NCBI RefSeq assembly: GCF_000515335.1
Contig: NZ_KI911563.1
Coordinates: 3,310,936-3,374,935, forward strand
From: Cohnella panacarvi Gsoil 349
GTDB taxonomy: Bacteria; Bacillota; Bacilli; Paenibacillales; Paenibacillaceae
Length of the DNA: 64,000 nt
Direction of reading: 5' to 3'
Both the position numbers and the translations under genes were made by a program. Shown here one piece after another: positions 8,494 to 16,400 of the stretch (within the stretch, counting starts at the first letter, position 1; every line of letters starts with the position of its first letter). The notes under the pieces are model-generated. The model did no database searches, had not been told where the DNA came from, and saw only the letters and a list, made by a program, of their open reading frames with translations.

Positions 8494-8528
8494 TCTCGCG
8501 GTTGCTAGCTAAGAGGAGAGAAATTCAG

Positions 8529-8771
8529 ATGACAGTAACATCCCGTCAGGCGAATCAGAATAAGCGCTCTTCGGGTTCTTCCGGGCGGACGATACTACGC
8601 ATCGTGTGGATGAGCGTCAAAATTTTAATTATTCCGGTCGTATGCATCGCCGCACTCATTCTAGGATTGGCAATCGGGTATGTCGTGCTAGGCGACAGGC
8701 CGCTCTCCGAGGTGTTCGATGCGGGCACCTGGAAGCACATGTTCGACCTCGTGTTCGCGGAGGGCAGTTAA
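8529..8771 (+). CDS. EpuA-like small membrane protein
   Basis: An 80-aa protein with a basic Ser/Arg-rich N-terminus, one membrane segment at about residues 28-52 (rich in Ile, Val, Leu) ending GLAIGYVVLG, then DRPLSEVFDAGTWKHMFDLVF. This pattern matches the EpuA family, often mislabelled DNA-directed RNA polymerase subunit beta; nothing here resembles RNA polymerase. Role unknown. ATG 8529 is used because AAGAGGAGA lies about 10 bases before it; the in-frame TTG at 8502 has no site. It is the last gene of the mbl-flhO-flhP run and is followed by a terminator. Confidence 0.75.
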   Translation: MTVTSRQANQNKRSSGSSGRTILRIVWMSVKILIIPVVCIAALILGLAIGYVVLGDRPLSEVFDAGTWKHMFDLVFAEGS

Positions 8772-8803
8772 TGCCCTGCCAGCCGCCCTTGACCGGGACG
8801 GCA

Positions 8804-8833
8804 AACTCCCCGGCTTAACGTCGGGGAGTTTTC
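8804..8833 (+). terminator. Terminator of the mbl-flhO-flhP run
   Basis: A 9-bp perfect stem AACTCCCCG / CGGGGAGTT with a 9-base loop, followed by TTT. It lies 32 bases after the EpuA-like gene. Confidence 0.85.
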
Positions 8834-8858
8834 ATTTGTAGGGGTGAACGGTTATAAT
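8831..8858 (+). promoter_or_regulatory. Possible sigma-A promoter of pgsA
   Basis: A perfect -10 TATAAT at 8853-8858, with a weak -35 TTCATT at 8831-8836 and a 16-base spacer. It overlaps the tail of the preceding terminator and lies 33 bases before pgsA. Confidence 0.4.
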
Positions 8859-8891
8859 GATGTGGAACTTCAGAGAAGGGGGGGGACGAGA

Positions 8892-9401
8892 ATGAACATA
8901 CCGAATATGCTAACGATGTCTCGGTTTTTGCTTATCCCCCTCTTTCTAGCGTTATACTTCTACGATAATAAAATTGCAGCCCTCTTCATCGTATTGCTAG
9001 CGGGCTTGACGGACGTGCTGGATGGTTACATCGCGAGGCGAAACGGGCAAATCACGCTTACGGGCATGATGCTGGACCCGCTGGCGGACAAACTGATGAT
9101 GCTTGCCGTCATTATCGCGCTGCTGGCAGGCGGGGAGCTACCCTGGGAGGCGTTCGGTGTCATGGCTTTCCGCGAAGTGGGCATGATTATGACGTCGGCA
9201 TATTTTCATTTTACGGGATACAAAACATTGCCGGCGAATAATCTGGGCAAAGTGACGACCGTCGTCTATTATCTTGCGATCTTGCTGCTCTTCCTCGAGG
9301 CGCAGGGAGGCATGGCCGTGCTTTGGTTCGGCATCGGGCTATCCTACGTGGCTTCGTTCGTCTACCTCGTGAAATTCCGAATCCTCAATCGCGCGTCCTA
9401 A
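8892..9401 (+). CDS. pgsA: CDP-diacylglycerol-glycerol-3-phosphate 3-phosphatidyltransferase
   Basis: Integral membrane enzyme making phosphatidylglycerol phosphate from CDP-diacylglycerol and glycerol-3-phosphate, the first committed step to phosphatidylglycerol. The CDP-alcohol phosphatidyltransferase signature is complete: TDVLDGYIAR (D-x2-D-G-x2-A-R) and then G...LDPLADK. There are about five to six hydrophobic segments. The 169-aa length is a little shorter than the usual 180-195 aa. ATG 8892 is chosen for the G-rich Shine-Dalgarno AAGGGGGGGGAC directly upstream; an upstream ATG at 8844 in frame overlaps the promoter region. Confidence 0.85.
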   Translation: MNIPNMLTMSRFLLIPLFLALYFYDNKIAALFIVLLAGLTDVLDGYIARRNGQITLTGMMLDPLADKLMMLAVIIALLAGGELPWEAFGVMAFREVGMIMTSAYFHFTGYKTLPANNLGKVTTVVYYLAILLLFLEAQGGMAVLWFGIGLSYVASFVYLVKFRILNRAS

Positions 9402-9413
9402 CAGAGTGACAAA

Positions 9414-9464
9414 AGAGCTCGCCCAAGGGCTGAACAACAGGGGCAGACCGCGGCGAGCTCTCTT
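9414..9464 (+). terminator. Inverted repeat, possible terminator of pgsA
   Basis: Perfect 10-bp arms AGAGCTCGCC and GGCGAGCTCT enclose 28 bases, 12 bases past the pgsA stop. The following T content is poor (CTTAT). The rest of 9465-9584 has a second inverted repeat (TATTGCCGC at 9510 with GCGGCAATA at 9553) and no gene. Confidence 0.5.
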
Positions 9465-9584
9465 ATGGTCAACCCAAGCGACTGCAGTTTCGCTGAGGGA
9501 TAATGCTAGTATTGCCGCCGCTCGGCAGGTTATGCGCGCATGCTCGCTTATCGCGGCAATAAACCGTTTTTAACGCGAAATTTA

Positions 9585-9710
9585 GGGTGAGTTCGTTCGA
9601 GCCCGACGAAGATTTAATTTTATCAAGGGTGAGTCCGTTCGAGCCCGACGAAGATTTAATTTTATCAAGGGTAAGTCCGTTCGAGCCCGACGAAGATTTA
9701 ATTTTATCAA
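9585..9710 (+). repeat. Three 42-bp direct repeats forming the fabZ leader
   Basis: Copies start at 9585, 9627 and 9669 and differ only at a few bases near their left ends. Each ends in TTTATCAAGGG, except the last, which runs into ATCAAGGAGGAAAAACC and the fabZ ATG. So the duplicated unit includes the ribosome-binding region of fabZ, leaving SD-like remnants (AAGGGTGAG, AAGGGTAAG) in the earlier junctions. Because 42 is divisible by 3, one frame stays open and would read as a repeated 14-residue block ([14 protein letters not shown]), but it has no convincing start site. Confidence 0.95.
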
Positions 9711-9722
9711 GGAGGAAAAACC

Positions 9723-10160
9723 ATGCTCGATATCGTACAGATACAAGAGATCATTCCGCACCGTCCGCCGTTCCTGCTGGTGGACCGAATTCTGGAAGTG
9801 GAGCCTGGCAAGCGCGCCGTCGGCATCAAGAACGTGACGATGAACGAACCGTTTTTCGTCGGTCATTTTCCGGGATATCCCGTTATGCCCGGCGTATTGA
9901 TCGTCGAAGCGCTCGCGCAAGTCGGAACGGTAGCCATGCTGTCGGTGGAAGAGAACAAAGGCAAGCTCGGATTTTTCGCGGGCATCGACGAGTTCCGGTT
10001 CCGCGGACAAGTAAAGCCGGGCGATACGCTCATCCTGGAGCTGGAGGTCATTCGTCTGAAAGGTCCGATCGGCAAGGGCCGCGCGACCGCCAAAGTCGGA
10101 GACACCGTCGTCGCCGAGGGGGAGCTTATGTTTGCTCTAAACGACCCTAAGAAGGGCTAA
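9723..10160 (+). CDS. fabZ: 3-hydroxyacyl-ACP dehydratase FabZ
   Basis: FabZ removes water from 3-hydroxyacyl-ACP in each round of type II fatty acid synthesis. The 145-aa hot-dog protein has [14 protein letters not shown] at the N-terminus and the active-site helix [20 protein letters not shown] with the catalytic His near residue 48 and Glu near 62. AAGGAGG is 7 bases before the ATG. Its place after the flhO/flhP group matches Bacillus. It is followed 26 bases later by a phosphohexomutase gene. Its leader is unusual in carrying three 42-bp repeats. Confidence 0.95.
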   Translation: MLDIVQIQEIIPHRPPFLLVDRILEVEPGKRAVGIKNVTMNEPFFVGHFPGYPVMPGVLIVEALAQVGTVAMLSVEENKGKLGFFAGIDEFRFRGQVKPGDTLILELEVIRLKGPIGKGRATAKVGDTVVAEGELMFALNDPKKG

Positions 10161-10186
10161 ATAGAGAGAAAGAAGAGTGGAGAAGG

Positions 10187-11890
10187 ATGCCGAAATCACC
10201 TCTAGAGCTATACGAAGCATGGTTGAATGATTCTAACGTAGATGAAACAACGAAGAATGAGCTTCGCGCAATTAGCGCTCAACAAGGGGAAATCGAGGAT
10301 CGCTTCTATCGCGAGCTTGCGTTCGGAACGGGGGGGCTTCGCGGCGTTATGGGCGCGGGCACGAACCGGATGAACAAATACGTCATTGGGAAAGCGACTC
10401 AAGGTTTTGCCAACTTTTTGCTAGGGGAGTCCAAGACTCCGTCCGTCGTCATCGCACATGATTCGCGCAACAACTCGGACACGTTCTCGCTCGAAGCCGC
10501 ATGCGTTCTCGCGGCTAACGGCATACGTACATACTTGTTCCGATCCCTTCGTCCGACGCCGCAGCTCAGTTTCGCGGTTCGCGACTTGAAGGCGACCGGA
10601 GGCATCGTCGTTACCGCCAGCCATAATCCTCCCGAGTATAACGGCTACAAAGTATACGGGGCGGATGGCGGCCAGCTCGTTCCCGAGCAGGCGGAACAGG
10701 TGATTAACCAGATTCGTGAAGTGGCTTCGTTCGATCAAGTCAAGCGTCTGACGCCCGCGGAAGCGGAACGGCAAGGCTTGCTCGTCTGGCTGGGAGATGC
10801 TGAGGACCAGCGTTTCGTAGATGCCGTCGTCGCGCAATCCGTAAGGCCCGACGTGATTAAGGGCGGAGCGGGCGATCGGCTGAGCATCGTGTTCACCCCG
10901 CTGCACGGCGCGGGGAACGTTCCGATTCGCGACGTGCTTGCCCAAGCGGGATTCTCGAAGGTGAGCGTCGTCTCGGAGCAAGAGCAGCCGGACAGCCAGT
11001 TCAGCACGGTGAAGTCGCCGAACCCGGAAGAGCAGGAAGCATTCACGCTGGCGATCGAGCTTGCGGACCGAATCGGCGCGGACATTATCGTCGGCACCGA
11101 CCCGGACTGCGACCGTATGGGCGCGGTCGTCAAGAACGATAAGGGCGAGTACGTCGTGCTGACAGGCAACCAATCCGGCGCTCTCATGGTTCATTATTTG
11201 CTATCGAATTTGCAAACTTTGGGTAAGCTACCAACGAATGCCGCCGTCATCAAGACGATCGTCACGAGCGAGATGGGCGCGGATATCGCCGCATCGTACG
11301 GATGCACGGTCGTTAATACGCTAACGGGCTTCAAGTATATCGGCGAGAAAATGTCCCAGTACGAAGCGGACGGCTCCCACGCGTTCTTGTTCGGATACGA
11401 GGAGAGCTACGGCTATCTGACGGGAACATACGCGAGAGATAAAGACGCCGTCGTGGCGTCCATGCTCATCTGCGAAGCGGCAGCCTTCTACAAGGCGCAA
11501 GGCAAGACGTTGTACGACGTATTGTTGGAACTCTACGCGAAATACGGAACGTACTTGGAGAAGTTGGAATCCCGTACGCTCAAGGGCAAGGACGGCGTCG
11601 CCAAGATCGGCGAGATCATGGAGGACTGGCGCTCGAACCCGCCGGAGGAGATCGAGGGAATCGCCGTCGCCAAGGTGCTCGATTACGGCTTGGGCTTAGA
11701 CGGATTGCCGGTCGAGAACGTGCTGAAATATATACTCGCCGACGGCTCGTGGTTCTGCTTGCGTCCGTCCGGCACGGAGCCGAAGATCAAAGTATATTTT
11801 GCCGTCAGGGGCAGCGGGCTTGAAGAAACATCGACCGCGCTTAAGCGGCTAGTCGACACGGTCATGGTCCGGGTTGACGGCAAGACCTAA
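10187..11890 (+). CDS. pgcA: Phosphoglucomutase / phospho-sugar mutase
   Basis: Alpha-phosphohexomutase converting glucose-6-phosphate and glucose-1-phosphate, feeding UDP-glucose for glycolipids and surface polymers. The 567-aa protein has all superfamily motifs: catalytic phosphoserine loop TASHNPPEYNG (about residues 143-153), metal loop DPDCDRMG (about 306-313), sugar loop GYEESYGY (about 403-410) and phosphate loop RPSGTEPKIKVYF near the C-terminus. Length fits PgcA rather than the shorter GlmM. An upstream GGAGAAGG serves the ATG. It ends a fabZ-pgcA unit closed by a terminator. Confidence 0.9.
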   Translation: MPKSPLELYEAWLNDSNVDETTKNELRAISAQQGEIEDRFYRELAFGTGGLRGVMGAGTNRMNKYVIGKATQGFANFLLGESKTPSVVIAHDSRNNSDTFSLEAACVLAANGIRTYLFRSLRPTPQLSFAVRDLKATGGIVVTASHNPPEYNGYKVYGADGGQLVPEQAEQVINQIREVASFDQVKRLTPAEAERQGLLVWLGDAEDQRFVDAVVAQSVRPDVIKGGAGDRLSIVFTPLHGAGNVPIRDVLAQAGFSKVSVVSEQEQPDSQFSTVKSPNPEEQEAFTLAIELADRIGADIIVGTDPDCDRMGAVVKNDKGEYVVLTGNQSGALMVHYLLSNLQTLGKLPTNAAVIKTIVTSEMGADIAASYGCTVVNTLTGFKYIGEKMSQYEADGSHAFLFGYEESYGYLTGTYARDKDAVVASMLICEAAAFYKAQGKTLYDVLLELYAKYGTYLEKLESRTLKGKDGVAKIGEIMEDWRSNPPEEIEGIAVAKVLDYGLGLDGLPVENVLKYILADGSWFCLRPSGTEPKIKVYFAVRGSGLEETSTALKRLVDTVMVRVDGKT

Positions 11891-11896
11891 TAAGGG

Positions 11897-11930
11897 AGCA
11901 GCGGAGGGTGAAGGCCAGCCGCTGCTTTTT
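11897..11930 (+). terminator. Terminator of pgcA
   Basis: AGCAGCGG pairs with CCGCTGCT around a 14-base loop, followed by TTTT, seven bases past the stop codon. Confidence 0.85.
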
Positions 11931-11992
11931 GCAAGTACGGCGAGTAGGGAGCGTCAAGCTTAGCAGTTTCGGCTGGCGGGCCGGTGTTCTAA

Positions 11993-12076
11993 CTTGCGTG
12001 ACGCATGTCAGGTATGTCCACCTTGCGTGGCGCAAACCAGGTAGGTCCACCTTGCGTGGCGCAAACCAGGTATGTT
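11993..12076 (+). repeat. Three 29-bp direct repeats
   Basis: Copies begin at 11993, 12022 and 12051 with the pattern CTTGCGTGGCGCAAACCAGGTA(T/G)GTCCAC; the last is cut short and the first diverges. Each holds a small palindrome TTGCG-TGG-CGCAA. They sit in the 425-base gap between pgcA and the DUF5693 gene, which otherwise holds only the inverted repeat described next. Confidence 0.85.
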
Positions 12077-12126
12077 AAATAGCAACTATTCGCAGTTATT
12101 ATAGGGAATAGACATTAGTGAGTAAC

Positions 12127-12262
12127 GAATACCAACGATTTGCAGATATTTATATAGATTGAGGTCGTTTTCGTTGTCCGAGGCGTTAAATAAATGCTTA
12201 TGTGTGCTATTGTGACGTCGGCGTTCGATCCGAACGTAAATATCTGCAAATGGTTGTTATTC
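12127..12262. repeat. 136-bp element with 26-bp imperfect terminal inverted repeats
   Basis: The left arm at 12127-12152 (GAATACCAACGATTTGCAGA...) matches the reverse complement of 12237-12262 with two mismatches. A third related copy in direct orientation (AACTATTCGCAGTTATTATAG) lies just left, near 12083-12103. The 84-base core has no ORF. It could be a MITE-like element, a large regulatory hairpin in the leader of the cell-wall operon, or a repeat family shared with other loci. Confidence 0.7.
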
Positions 12263-12315
12263 ATACATGGTTAAGACTGCATCGTACCAATCTACCGAGT
12301 AATGGAGTGAACGTT

Positions 12316-14346
12316 GTGCCTCAGTGGTTGAACAGATTAAACGGGATGATGTCCAAGTGGTTATGGTGGGTCGTGATCGTCGGGCTAATCGCCGCGTTGC
12401 CGGTTATGTACGCGCGTGCCGAGACAGAGAGTTCGTCTAAGAACGTCGCGATCGTCATGGATTATCGCGATCTGCTGCAGGTGAGCTCGACGCAGAAGGA
12501 ACCCCAAGCTTACGTGCAAGAACAACTGTTGAGGCTTCGCGAAGCCGGCGTTAACGGCATGGCCGTATTCGAGAGCACGCTCGAGGAATTGAGCTGGGCG
12601 GGCGAGATTAATGTCTATAACGCGGCGCAAGCGGCGCTGCTGGAGCAACGCGTGTCTCCGCCGGAAGATAACCGGACTTATTTGATTTTCCATCATAGCG
12701 AACATGAAAAGGTTCTTCGGCCGATCATCGAATGGGCATTTACGCATTACGGCGCGGACGTCCGGAATTGGACGGCGGGCGGACTGTCCGGCTTGAGCAT
12801 CGGCATGGGTTATGACGATGCTCTGATTCATCCGATGGAACCGAATCCGATCGCGATGCAAGAGCTCATCGGTCAAGGGTTCCAGGTGTATCCGCGACTG
12901 TCTAACCGGATTCTGCCTTACGATGCGGCCGAGGTTAAGATATGGCTGGACAAGTACCAAGCGCTCGGCGTTAAACGCGTGCTGTTCGACGGCGAAGCCG
13001 TGACGGGCTGGGGCGAAGGCACGAGTATGAACGGCGTCAAGCAGTTCGCCGACATGCTGGACGAGCATGGGCTCGGCGTCGCGATGTTCGAGAATTTGAA
13101 GGTGCCGGTTAAAGGACTGTCCAAGGTCGCGAACCTGCTCGAATTCGATGCCATCCGCGGCCATTCGATCAGCGAGGGCGAGATGACGATACTCAAAACC
13201 GCGCAGATCGAGGATCGTCTCGTACTCGCCGTCAAGGACCGCAACATCCGGCTGATCTACTTGAACGCCCTCGCGGCGCGGGATGCCGTGAAGGGGCTCG
13301 TGTATCACCCTCTCGATAAGATCGTCGATGCGCTCGGCGGAACCGAGGATGCGAAAGGCGTTATCGGGCAGCTCGAAGATTTCGGTTACGCGGTCGGCGA
13401 GCCGGCGGCGTTCGAGATTCATACGGCTTCGGCCGGCACGGTGTTCAAAGGTCTTGCGGCGCTTGGAGCGATCGCGCTGTGCGCGATTATGATCGGACAG
13501 TTCATTCCTGCGCTGCTGTCGGCCGCTTTCGCCATCGGAGCCGTCGGCTTCGCGGGCTTGTACGTTCTGAAGCCCGATCTTATGGCTCAAACGCTGGCGC
13601 TGTTCACGGCCATCGCCGCGCCGACGACGGCGGTCATCCTGCTCGTCAAGAAGCTTCGCGAGCTGCGCGACGGAGATGCGGATTTGTCGGTTGCGCGACG
13701 TTTAGGCGGATCTTTGCTGCTATTCGTTCGCACGACGATACTGTCGCTGGCGGCCATTCCGTTCATGGTCGCTTTGTTGGACGATATTACGTATAGCCTC
13801 GTACTGCAACAATTCCGCGGCGTGAGCTTGCTCCACTTGGCTCCGATCGCGCTCGTGGCTCTGTATGTGTTCCTGTACGGCTCGAACGATTCGGTGCTCG
13901 GCAACGCACGGCGTATTCTGGCTATGCCGTTGACCGTACTGTGGATCGTGGGACTCGGCATTATCGCCGCCGGCGGTTTGTACTACTTGTCCAGAACGGG
14001 CAACGCGGGCGAAGTGTCCGGCCTTGAGTTGCAATTCCGCTCGCTGCTCGAGAACGCGTTCGGCGTACGCCCGAGAACGAAAGAGTTTCTGCTCGGACAT
14101 CCGCTGTTTTTGGCGGGGATTTTCCTCGCGTTGCGTTACCGCTGGGCGATGGCTCTCATCATCGCCGGTACGATCGCGCAGCTGTCGATGGTCGATACGT
14201 TCGCGCACATTCATACGCCGATGCTGTTGTCGGCGATTCGCGTTCTGCTCGGTCTGGGCTTAGGTTTGATTATCGGACTGATCGCCATTGCGGCGTGGCA
14301 AATCGTTGAAGGAGCATGGACACGATGGGTAAGACGAAAGGCGTAA
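12316..14346 (+). CDS. DUF5693-type polytopic membrane protein of the csaB locus
   Basis: A 676-aa protein with an N-terminal membrane anchor (about residues 17-35), an outside domain of about 350 residues, and then roughly eight to nine hydrophobic segments to the C-terminus. Proteins of this size and layout (DUF5693) precede csaB in Paenibacillaceae. No catalytic motif is evident to me. From its neighbours I infer a role in export or modification of the pyruvylated secondary cell-wall polymer. GTG 12316 is chosen because GGAG lies about 10 bases before it and the protein then begins just ahead of the anchor; upstream in-frame codons fall inside the inverted repeat. It overlaps csaB. Confidence 0.7.
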   Translation: MPQWLNRLNGMMSKWLWWVVIVGLIAALPVMYARAETESSSKNVAIVMDYRDLLQVSSTQKEPQAYVQEQLLRLREAGVNGMAVFESTLEELSWAGEINVYNAAQAALLEQRVSPPEDNRTYLIFHHSEHEKVLRPIIEWAFTHYGADVRNWTAGGLSGLSIGMGYDDALIHPMEPNPIAMQELIGQGFQVYPRLSNRILPYDAAEVKIWLDKYQALGVKRVLFDGEAVTGWGEGTSMNGVKQFADMLDEHGLGVAMFENLKVPVKGLSKVANLLEFDAIRGHSISEGEMTILKTAQIEDRLVLAVKDRNIRLIYLNALAARDAVKGLVYHPLDKIVDALGGTEDAKGVIGQLEDFGYAVGEPAAFEIHTASAGTVFKGLAALGAIALCAIMIGQFIPALLSAAFAIGAVGFAGLYVLKPDLMAQTLALFTAIAAPTTAVILLVKKLRELRDGDADLSVARRLGGSLLLFVRTTILSLAAIPFMVALLDDITYSLVLQQFRGVSLLHLAPIALVALYVFLYGSNDSVLGNARRILAMPLTVLWIVGLGIIAAGGLYYLSRTGNAGEVSGLELQFRSLLENAFGVRPRTKEFLLGHPLFLAGIFLALRYRWAMALIIAGTIAQLSMVDTFAHIHTPMLLSAIRVLLGLGLGLIIGLIAIAAWQIVEGAWTRWVRRKA

Positions 14347-15482
14347 AAGGCAGAGAGAACGATTCCGTACGACGCATCGTGCTGTCCGGCTATTACGGAT
14401 TCCATAATAGCGGCGACGAAGCGGTGCTGAAGAGTATATTGAGCGCTCTAGACGATGCGGGCAAGGCGGCGGGGCTTAAGATCGAACCGATCGTGCTGTC
14501 CGGCGATCCGGAGTGGACGAGCAAGCACTACGGCGTCGAAGCCGTACACCGGATGAAGCTAGCGGAAGTGCGCCGGGCGCTGCGGGGCAGCGACGGAATC
14601 ATCAGCGGCGGCGGGAGCCTGTTGCAGGATGCGACCGGAATGGGCTCTATTCCGTATTATTTAGGGATCATGGCGCTGGCGCGATGGTGCCGGGTGCCGA
14701 CGTTCGTCTACGCGCAGGGCATCGGCCCGGTGAACCGCAAGCTGTTCCAGCCTTTCATCGCGAGAGCGTTCAAGAAGGCCGCGTACGTGTCGGTGCGCGA
14801 CGAAGGGTCCGCCGAGCTGCTCCGCGGCTACGGGGTTCCCGCGGCGAAGGTCGAGGTCGTGCCCGACCCCGTCATGGGGCTGCCGCCCGGCGAAGCGGGG
14901 GCCGGGGGAAGCGCGAGAGATGCGCGCGAGGCTGCGCCGGCAGGGACGGACGCACGGCCGATCGTCGGCGTGTCCGTCCGGTTCTGGCGCGACGACCGCG
15001 CGGACCTGGACCGCGCGGCAGCCGCGCTTGAAGCGCTGGCCGGACGGGCGTCCGTCCGGCTGCGCTTCTTGCCGTTCCATCACGGGGGCGACGAAGAGGC
15101 GTCGCGCTACGTGATGGAACGGCTCTCGTGCGCCGCGGAGCTCGCTCCGGCGCACGACGACCCGCAGCGCATGCTGCGGGAGGTCGGCCGATGCGCGATG
15201 CTCGTCGGCATGCGGCTGCATTCGCTCATCTACGCGGCGAATCGCGAAGTGCCCCTCCTTGGGATCTCGTACGATCCCAAGATCGATCAGTTCCTCGCGC
15301 GGCTAGGCCAGCGCGCCGTCGGAACGACCGAGGAACTCGACCCGGATCGCTTCGCGGAGCAGGCATTAGAAACAATTAATAATCCGGCCGGATGGCTTGC
15401 AGCGTGCGGGCCCGCGATCGTTAAGCTGAAGCTGGAAGCGATCAGGCCAGCGCAACAAATTGTCGACTTCTTGCGTATTTAA
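14325..15482 (+). CDS. csaB: Polysaccharide pyruvyl transferase CsaB
   Basis: CsaB adds ketal-linked pyruvate to ManNAc residues of the secondary cell-wall polymer, creating the ligand that SLH domains bind. The 385-aa protein has the PF04230 opening LSGYYGFHNSGDEAVLKSIL, a Gly-rich ISGGGSLLQDATG loop near residue 92, and the late GMRLHSLIYAANREVPLLGISYDPK segment. The middle (about 185-215) is an Ala/Arg/Gly-rich insert of very high GC. AAGGAG at 14309-14314 fits ATG 14325 better than ATG 14316. It overlaps the end of the DUF5693 gene. Two SLH surface proteins follow 2-8 kb downstream, which fits its role. Confidence 0.92.
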   Translation: MGKTKGVKGRENDSVRRIVLSGYYGFHNSGDEAVLKSILSALDDAGKAAGLKIEPIVLSGDPEWTSKHYGVEAVHRMKLAEVRRALRGSDGIISGGGSLLQDATGMGSIPYYLGIMALARWCRVPTFVYAQGIGPVNRKLFQPFIARAFKKAAYVSVRDEGSAELLRGYGVPAAKVEVVPDPVMGLPPGEAGAGGSARDAREAAPAGTDARPIVGVSVRFWRDDRADLDRAAAALEALAGRASVRLRFLPFHHGGDEEASRYVMERLSCAAELAPAHDDPQRMLREVGRCAMLVGMRLHSLIYAANREVPLLGISYDPKIDQFLARLGQRAVGTTEELDPDRFAEQALETINNPAGWLAACGPAIVKLKLEAIRPAQQIVDFLRI

Positions 15483-15506
15483 CATAGAAGCTTGGAGGCT
15501 GAGGTT

Positions 15507-16277
15507 GTGGACAAGGGCGCAAGACCGTTCCCGACGGTGACCCTATACGGAGTACCGTTTTCCAAAATGAACATGAAGGAAACCGTTGCTTATCTAACGG
15601 ACGCCATCGAAGCCAGAAGATCGACCCGCGTCATCACGGGCAACCCGATCATGCTGATGGCGGGGTTGGAAAACCCGGATTTTCATCGCGCGCTGGCTAC
15701 CGCCGACCTCGTCGTCCCCGACGGCGCGGGCGTCGTATGGGCCGCGAGCCGCTTGAAGCAGCCGGTTCAGGAACGCGTCGCGGGCTTCGACCTCATGCAC
15801 GAATTGCTGCAAGAAGGCGATCGGAAGAGCTGGAGCGCGTATTTGCTAGGCGCGAGCGCGGACATCATACGGACTGCGCACGATAACCTGAAGGCCAAAT
15901 ACCCTGGCGTCCGTTTCGTTGGCTACCGCGACGGTTACTTCTCGGATAGCGAAGACGAAGCCGTGGTAGCGGCCATTCGGGAGGCGAATCCGGACATGCT
16001 GTTCGTCGCACGTTCGACGATGAACCAGGAGCCATGGATCGAGAAATACGCGCAGGAGCTCGGAGTTCCGGTCATTATGGGCGTCGGAGGCAGTTTCGAT
16101 GTCGTTGCGGGCAAGCTCAAGCGCGCTCCGGCTATATTTCGCAAATTAAGCTTGGAATGGTTCTATCGGTTGCTACAGGAGCCGACCCGTTACAAAAGGA
16201 TGCTCGTATTGCCCCGCTTTGCGCTCAAAGTGATTAAAGACGGAGAAAAAGTCCTGAAACCGATCAATCCGTCATGA
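15507..16277 (+). CDS. tagA: WecG/TagA/CpsF-family glycosyltransferase
   Basis: Members of this GT26 family transfer ManNAc from UDP-ManNAc to GlcNAc-diphosphoundecaprenol, making the GlcNAc-ManNAc linkage disaccharide of wall polymers. The 256-aa protein has TGNPIMLMAGLENPDF, the DLVVPDGAGVVWAAS segment with the conserved Asp, and late MGVGGSFDVVAGKLKRAP. GTG 15507 is preceded by GGAGG 8 bases away; an in-frame TTG at 15492 overlaps that site. It lies between csaB and a TagO-type gene, matching SCWP synthesis by known Paenibacillus logic; the exact acceptor is inferred. Confidence 0.88.
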   Translation: MDKGARPFPTVTLYGVPFSKMNMKETVAYLTDAIEARRSTRVITGNPIMLMAGLENPDFHRALATADLVVPDGAGVVWAASRLKQPVQERVAGFDLMHELLQEGDRKSWSAYLLGASADIIRTAHDNLKAKYPGVRFVGYRDGYFSDSEDEAVVAAIREANPDMLFVARSTMNQEPWIEKYAQELGVPVIMGVGGSFDVVAGKLKRAPAIFRKLSLEWFYRLLQEPTRYKRMLVLPRFALKVIKDGEKVLKPINPS

Positions 16278-16400
16278 AAATATTTATGAAAATGAACAAA
16301 ATCGTTGAAAACGGCTGAAAACGACAGAATTATCGCCTTGTTGTTATTCGCGTAACGGGAGTATAATTCATTCCGGTATACAAAAAGGGGAGAGTTGTGG

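Noticed and set aside
8529-8771. RNA polymerase beta subunit
   Set aside because: Eighty residues with one membrane helix; the common database label for EpuA-type proteins is a misannotation.
9587-10150. ORF reading through the 42-bp repeats into fabZ
   Set aside because: Weak start, Arg-rich nonsense after the repeats, and it overlaps the clear fabZ frame throughout.
14513-15031. Alternative ORFs overlapping csaB
   Set aside because: Arg/Ala-rich shadow frames caused by high GC content; the csaB frame has family motifs.
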